Source: Bradyrhizobium yuanmingense
GTDB taxonomy: Bacteria; Pseudomonadota; Alphaproteobacteria; Rhizobiales; Xanthobacteraceae
NCBI RefSeq assembly: GCF_029167105.1
Contig: NZ_JARFML010000018.1
Location: 62,001 to 126,000 of the forward strand
Length of the DNA: 64,000 bases
Reading direction: 5' to 3'
The notes beneath the pieces are model-generated. The model saw nothing but the letters and a program-made list of their open reading frames with translations. It had not been told where the DNA came from and made no database searches. Below, piece by piece: positions 59,908 through 64,000 of this stretch. Both the position numbers and the translations under genes were made by a program. Numbering within the stretch: position 1 is the stretch's first letter; every line of letters starts with the position of its first letter.

Positions 59908-61341
59908 TCAGAAATAGGGGGTGTTGAACTCGAATTCCTTCGGCTTGATCTTGCGCTCGATGCAGCGCGCCGCGGCAAAGCCGGCGATTTCCCCGGTCTG
60001 CGTGCACCACGGGAAATTGCGCATGACCATGAACAGCATCTTGTACTCGAAGGAGAGCGAGGCGCCGGTCAGGATCATGTTGTCGATGCCCTTCGGCAGG
60101 AAGCAGCGGAACGGCACCTCGAACGTGTATTTGCGATGGCCGTCCCAGAAGAATGTCTTGGTCATCGGCCTCGTCACGGCGTCGCGGAAGCTGCGGCCGA
60201 CCTTGACGTCATCGAGATTGACGACGTATTCACCGATCGGATGGCGGCCGTCGCGGACGCCGACGAAACGGCCGATGCCCGCAACTGTCGCGTTCTCGAA
60301 CCCGGGAACGTATTTGCGCAGGAACTTGGCCTCGGCATTGATGAAGCCGCGCAAGGCCTGCTTTGCTCTCGCATGGTCGGCGGCATCGTCGTCCATGTGC
60401 AGGGCCCATTCGTAGGGCACGTTCTGCCAGAGTACATAGGTGCCGTCGGCGGAGATCGGGCTCATGTCGAGCGTCGGATGTCCGATATAGGCCTCGCCAT
60501 AGACATTCTTTCCGGCCATGCGCGGCCGGTACACGCCCTCGGGCAGGGCGCCGTCGGCGGTGGCCTCGGCCATCAGCTTGTGCAGCAGCGGGTCCTTTGC
60601 GGTCTCCTGATGTGCGGCGACCTTCTGGAAATCGATGCCGTTCATGGTCCACAGCAGCCCGCCGGGAATGGGGCGTTCGATTCCGTCCCAGCCGGTGCTC
60701 TCGGGCTGCCCGCCGCCGCCGCGCACGAACGGCGCGCCGGCGCGCGCGACCAGCTCGCTGGTGCCCGAACCCTCGATGAAGATCTTGCCGGCGATCCCCT
60801 GCAGGCCGCTGGCATTCTCGACCACGATGGAGGAGATCCTGTCGTTGCCTGAGCCGCGGCTGACGATCGCGTCGACGAAGCTCGTGCCGTACAGCGCCGT
60901 GACGCCAGCCTCCTGCAGCATGTTCGCCATCACGCAGCCGGCGCCTTCGGGATTGAAGGTCATGCGGGTGAAGGCGGCGCCACGCTCCTTGTTGCGCTCG
61001 TAATGCGAGAGCGGATTTCCGGCCCAGCCGGGATGGGTCTGCTCGGTGGCCGTGTAAATGTAACCCTCGGCGGCGAAGCGCTGCATCAGTTCGGTGTGGA
61101 TACCGCCGACGCCGACGTCCGCAGAGCCCTGCAGCCCCGAAGTATGGACGCCGCCGGGCATATCGAAGCGCTCGACCAGCACGACGCTCGCGCCCATGCG
61201 CGCGGCCTGAAGCGCGGCGGCGAAACCGCCGGGACCGGCGCCGACCACGACGACGTCGGCTTCATAGACGATGGGAACATCGCGCTTCACCACGATGGCC
61301 GGGCGTTGCATTTCGCTCATGTTTTGGTTTGCGTCCGTCAC
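59908..61341 (-). CDS. FAD-dependent oxidoreductase (FAD_oxidored family)
   Basis: 477 residues. The Rossmann motif VVVVGAGPGGFAAALQAARMG starts near residue 30 (G-A-G-P-G-G), followed by VLVERFDMPGG and HTSGLQGSADVGVGG, with a C-terminal GASLSFEYKMLFMVMRN and TGEIAGFAAARC closing the FAD site. This group is related to fumarate reductase-like and sarcosine-type flavoproteins of unknown substrate. Flanked by two kinds of solute receptor genes, it probably acts on the imported compound. Confidence 0.85.
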   Translation of the reverse strand: MTDANQNMSEMQRPAIVVKRDVPIVYEADVVVVGAGPGGFAAALQAARMGASVVLVERFDMPGGVHTSGLQGSADVGVGGIHTELMQRFAAEGYIYTATEQTHPGWAGNPLSHYERNKERGAAFTRMTFNPEGAGCVMANMLQEAGVTALYGTSFVDAIVSRGSGNDRISSIVVENASGLQGIAGKIFIEGSGTSELVARAGAPFVRGGGGQPESTGWDGIERPIPGGLLWTMNGIDFQKVAAHQETAKDPLLHKLMAEATADGALPEGVYRPRMAGKNVYGEAYIGHPTLDMSPISADGTYVLWQNVPYEWALHMDDDAADHARAKQALRGFINAEAKFLRKYVPGFENATVAGIGRFVGVRDGRHPIGEYVVNLDDVKVGRSFRDAVTRPMTKTFFWDGHRKYTFEVPFRCFLPKGIDNMILTGASLSFEYKMLFMVMRNFPWCTQTGEIAGFAAARCIERKIKPKEFEFNTPYF

Positions 61342-61362
61342 CGTTCAGTCCATTCCTAGGGT

Positions 61363-62352
61363 TCAGGTTGCGAAAAAGCCGGCGTCCGCCGGGCGCGCCA
61401 GCACGCCCTGCCGCACCAGAATCTCGGAAGCCATGGTGATCGTCTTCTGCGTCGCCGGATCGGACGCTGCAGCGAACTTGAAGCGCAGGCGCCCGGCCTT
61501 CTTGGCCGCCTTCAGCGGTTCGGCCTCGACTCGCGTGCGCGGCGCATATTTGTCGACGAGCTGGTCGAAATTGGCGTCGAGGCCGGCGACGCATTCGCCG
61601 AACATGGCGTTGAGCCGCGACGAAAGGCCCGGCGTCCGCTCCAGCAACTCTTTGCGCGCGTTGACGCAGAAATACGGCAGGTCGAGCGAGGTCTTCTCCC
61701 GGAACGCCGCGCCCAGATTGTAGATGACGCCAAGATCGGCCCGGCGCGCCATTCCCGAACTGATCATCGGCTCCCACGCCATCGCGGCGTCGGCCCGATC
61801 GGCGATCGTGAGCGTGACGCCTTGCGCCGGGTTGTCCGCGTTCTGCACCTGTGCTGCGGTTTCGATGTCGATCTTGTCGAATTCCTTGATCATCGCGCGC
61901 GTCATCCGGTACACGCCCGATTGCAGCGGCGCGGCCACGGTCTTGCCCTTGAGATCGGCCAGCGAGCGCGGCCCCTTTTCGGTGGCGACGAGGCCGATCA
62001 TGTCGGCGGTCATCAGCGTGCACAGCAATTGGCAGGGCACGCCGCCCTGATATCGGGTCAAGAAAGGATCCCAGCTCGCGATCATCAGCTCATAGGAGCC
62101 GGCCACGAAGTCGTTGAACAGCGTGGCGATCGAGGTGTTGAGGATTGGCTCCGGAAAACGCAGGCCATGCTTTTGGTCGAGCTTGTTGTCGCGGATGTAG
62201 TCGTAGAACGCCACCGTCAGTCCTGGCGTCGCGGTCGCCCATTTGGCAGTGAACGCTTCCTCCGCGCGAACGATAGCGGGCGCCGGCAGTGCCGCAGCCG
62301 CCGCGACTGCACCTGTGCGCACGACAAACTTTCGTCTCGAAATCTGGGTCAT
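61363..62352 (-). CDS. ABC transporter substrate-binding protein (SsuA/NMT1-like), Tat signal
   Basis: 329 residues. The N-terminus SRRKFVVRTGAVAAAAALPA is a twin-arginine signal followed by PAIVRAEE. The mature protein resembles nitrate/sulfonate/thiamine-precursor receptors (KWATATPGLTVAFYDY; GLRFPEPI; DFVAGSYELMIASWDPFL). Seven bases after the ATPase gene; forms a transporter with the next two genes. Ligand uncertain: sulfonates, pyrimidine-like compounds and aromatic acids are all bound in this family. Confidence 0.88.
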   Translation of the reverse strand: MTQISRRKFVVRTGAVAAAAALPAPAIVRAEEAFTAKWATATPGLTVAFYDYIRDNKLDQKHGLRFPEPILNTSIATLFNDFVAGSYELMIASWDPFLTRYQGGVPCQLLCTLMTADMIGLVATEKGPRSLADLKGKTVAAPLQSGVYRMTRAMIKEFDKIDIETAAQVQNADNPAQGVTLTIADRADAAMAWEPMISSGMARRADLGVIYNLGAAFREKTSLDLPYFCVNARKELLERTPGLSSRLNAMFGECVAGLDANFDQLVDKYAPRTRVEAEPLKAAKKAGRLRFKFAAASDPATQKTITMASEILVRQGVLARPADAGFFAT

Positions 62353-62359
62353 CGCTTCA

Positions 62360-63160
62360 TCACCCGTGCTCTTGCTGATGTGAGTCCTGCGCGGCTTCCG
62401 GGCCGAGCGCCGTTTCGATGTCGTGGCGCAGCCTGTCCCTGGCTTCTCCGTCCTCGCTTGCCGCCGGCACCGCGGCTTCCAGGCGAATGCGTGCCCTGGC
62501 GCCGAGAACGATCACCCGGTCCGCCATCTCGATCGCGTCGTCGATGCGATGGGTCACCATCAGGCAGGTCTTGCCGAATTGCCGGGCCAGGCCGCAGAAG
62601 TCGCGGCGCAATGCCGACGAGGTGACGTGATCGAGCTGGCTGAAGGATTCGTCCAGCAACACGAGCTCCGGATCGACGGCAAGTGCGCGTGCGAGCGAAA
62701 CGCGCTGGCGCATGCCGCCCGAGAGTTCATGGACGTAACGGTCCTCGGCCCCGGACAGTCCCACGCGCCCGAGCCATGATGCGGCGATTTCCCTTGCCTG
62801 GCGTTTCGGCTTGCCGAGGATGAGCAGGCCGAGCTCGGCATTCTCGACAGCGGTGCGCCAGGGCAGCAGCCGATCGGTCTGGAAGCTCACCGCCATATGG
62901 CCGCGCAGCGCCTTGAACTGGCGAAACGGATCATGGCCCGCGACGCGCACGGATCCGGCGTCGGGCGGCGTGGTTCCCATCACAAGGTTGAGCACGGTGG
63001 TCTTCCCCGCACCGGTGCGGCCGAGCAGCGTCACGATCTCGCCGCGCCGCACCCGGAAGCTCAGCTCGCCGATCACTTGGGTGCCGGCAAAGCTCTTGGC
63101 GACGCCGTCGAGGGCGATGACCGGTTCGGAACCGGCGGACGGAGAGGGCCGCTCGCTCAT
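62360..63160 (-). CDS. SsuB/TauB-like ABC transporter ATP-binding protein
   Basis: 266 residues from Met 63160, overlapping the permease stop by 4 bases. Walker A GRTGAGKTT, Q-loop SFQTDRLLPWRTAVEN, signature LSGGMRQRVSLARALA, Walker B ELVLLDESFSQLD and H-loop MVTHRIDDAIEMAD are all intact. The DES in Walker B instead of DEP is a small variation. Powers uptake via the following permease. Confidence 0.92.
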   Translation of the reverse strand: MSERPSPSAGSEPVIALDGVAKSFAGTQVIGELSFRVRRGEIVTLLGRTGAGKTTVLNLVMGTTPPDAGSVRVAGHDPFRQFKALRGHMAVSFQTDRLLPWRTAVENAELGLLILGKPKRQAREIAASWLGRVGLSGAEDRYVHELSGGMRQRVSLARALAVDPELVLLDESFSQLDHVTSSALRRDFCGLARQFGKTCLMVTHRIDDAIEMADRVIVLGARARIRLEAAVPAASEDGEARDRLRHDIETALGPEAAQDSHQQEHG

Positions 63161-63960
63161 CGTACCGACGCCTCCGGCCGCCACTTCAGCGCGACCTTCT
63201 CGATTCCGTTGACGATGAGCTGAAGGACCATGTTGAGAAGGACCAGCAGGAATGTCCAGGCCAGCACCTCGTCCATGTGAAACGAGGACTGCGCCAGGCC
63301 CATGCGCGAGCCGACGCCGATGGCGGCTGCCACCAGCTCGGCGAAGATCACCATGCGCGTCGCATAACCGACGACCGTTTTCGTCGTCAGCAGGATGTAG
63401 GAAACGATGTGCGGGGCGATCAGATAGCGCACCACCTGCCAGCGCGAGGGTCGGAAACTCTCGATCATGTCGACGAGGTCCTTCGGCAGCGCGCGAATGC
63501 CGTCATAGGTGTTGAGGGCATAGAACGGCAGCAGGATCATGGTGAGGATGAAGAAGATCCGAATCTCGGGATCCTTGAACCAGAACACGGCGAGCAAGAT
63601 CCAGGACAGCGCCGGAATACCGGTGTCGATCACGATCAGCGCCCTCAGGAATGGGCGCAGGCCCGCCGATATGCCCATCACGAGTCCGATCAGGACGCCG
63701 GCGATCAGCGAGAACAACAGGGCCAGCAGCAGGCGTCCGACCGTCGCCGCCACGTGCAGCATGTCCTGCGTCACAATCTTCCAGCCGGCCTTCGCCACGG
63801 CGACGGGGGAAGGCATGATGTAGTCGGGCACATAGCTGCTGACGACATGCATAGTGACGAGGATTGCGATCACGACGACGACCATCGCGCCGATGTCGTT
63901 CATCGCCGCCGGGCGGCCCGCGGCCCGGGGCGCAAGGCCTTCCATCGCGTTATCCGTCAT
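63157..63960 (-). CDS. SsuC/TauC-like ABC transporter permease
   Basis: 267 residues with about six membrane spans and the binding-protein-dependent transport fold. The EAA loop is seen in LVDMIESFRPSRWQVVRYLIAP and the N-terminal segment YIMPSPVAVAKAGW is typical of SsuC/TauC. First gene of this leftward cluster within the window; a 5' neighbour may lie beyond 64000. Confidence 0.92.
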   Translation of the reverse strand: MTDNAMEGLAPRAAGRPAAMNDIGAMVVVVIAILVTMHVVSSYVPDYIMPSPVAVAKAGWKIVTQDMLHVAATVGRLLLALLFSLIAGVLIGLVMGISAGLRPFLRALIVIDTGIPALSWILLAVFWFKDPEIRIFFILTMILLPFYALNTYDGIRALPKDLVDMIESFRPSRWQVVRYLIAPHIVSYILLTTKTVVGYATRMVIFAELVAAAIGVGSRMGLAQSSFHMDEVLAWTFLLVLLNMVLQLIVNGIEKVALKWRPEASVR

Positions 63961-64000
63961 CGCAAATCCGGCTCCCCAAAATGAAGCCTGACCATGAATC

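Overview
The window looks like high-GC alphaproteobacterial DNA, most likely from Bradyrhizobium or a close relative. This is inferred from the GC-rich codon use, the many Liv-type and Bug-type solute-binding proteins, the tandem aromatic-catabolism operons and the PrtD-type secretion system. No rRNA gene or other strong taxonomic marker is present, so the genus is an inference.

Positions 1-28377 are almost all on the + strand and form a catabolic region. A GntR regulator cut by the window edge precedes an operon (804-8901) with a solute-binding protein, a ThDP enzyme, a VOC protein, two SDRs, an aldehyde dehydrogenase and an FAD monooxygenase. A scrap that looks like the start of a CoA-transferase gene lies inside it. 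Two tandem AraC paralogues (9148-10959) and a third one (18568-19455) each sit just upstream of repeated GGTTT(N)GTGCAG boxes and a catabolic operon. The first of these operons (11146-18418) holds a flavin reductase, MFS transporter, acyl-CoA-dehydrogenase-like monooxygenase, alpha/beta hydrolase, DUF1330 protein, a frameshifted SDR and a solute-binding protein. The second (19625-28377) holds maleylacetate reductase, hydroxyquinol 1,2-dioxygenase, a TfdB-like phenol hydroxylase and a complete Liv-type ABC transporter. Together they describe uptake of an aromatic compound, hydroxylation to a hydroxyquinol-type intermediate, intradiol cleavage and reduction of maleylacetate toward 3-oxoadipate.

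At 28561-28605 lies the 3' part of a tRNA-Lys(CTT) gene with no 5' half, as left by a tRNA-targeted integrative element. Its orientation suggests that the catabolic region to its left is the element and that this is its right end. The next 8 kb contain decayed and intact genes: a frameshifted AbiEii-type toxin, an amino-sugar/MurNAc salvage cluster (SIS deaminase, MurQ, BadF-type kinase, divergent NagA), an aspartokinase gene with an in-frame stop, and an M23 peptidase.

Positions 37337-49303 form a type I secretion locus: a HlyD-type adaptor and a PrtD-type ABC exporter on the - strand, divergent from a 2773-residue RTX protein. That protein joins a Calx-beta domain, an ExeM/NucH-like endonuclease, a UshA-like 5'-nucleotidase, a glycine/asparagine-rich solenoid-like stretch and two RTX blocks. 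It looks like a one-polypeptide extracellular DNA-to-nucleoside-plus-phosphate scavenger, and it ends at a strong terminator.

Positions 49963-58602 hold a GntR-controlled operon: LivH, a LivM-LivG fusion, a C-terminally truncated solute-binding protein, a DapA-family aldolase/synthase, DhaK, DhaL and a GlcD-like flavin dehydrogenase. Positions 58914-63960 (- strand) hold a Bug-type solute-binding protein, an FAD oxidoreductase and an SsuABC-like ABC transporter.
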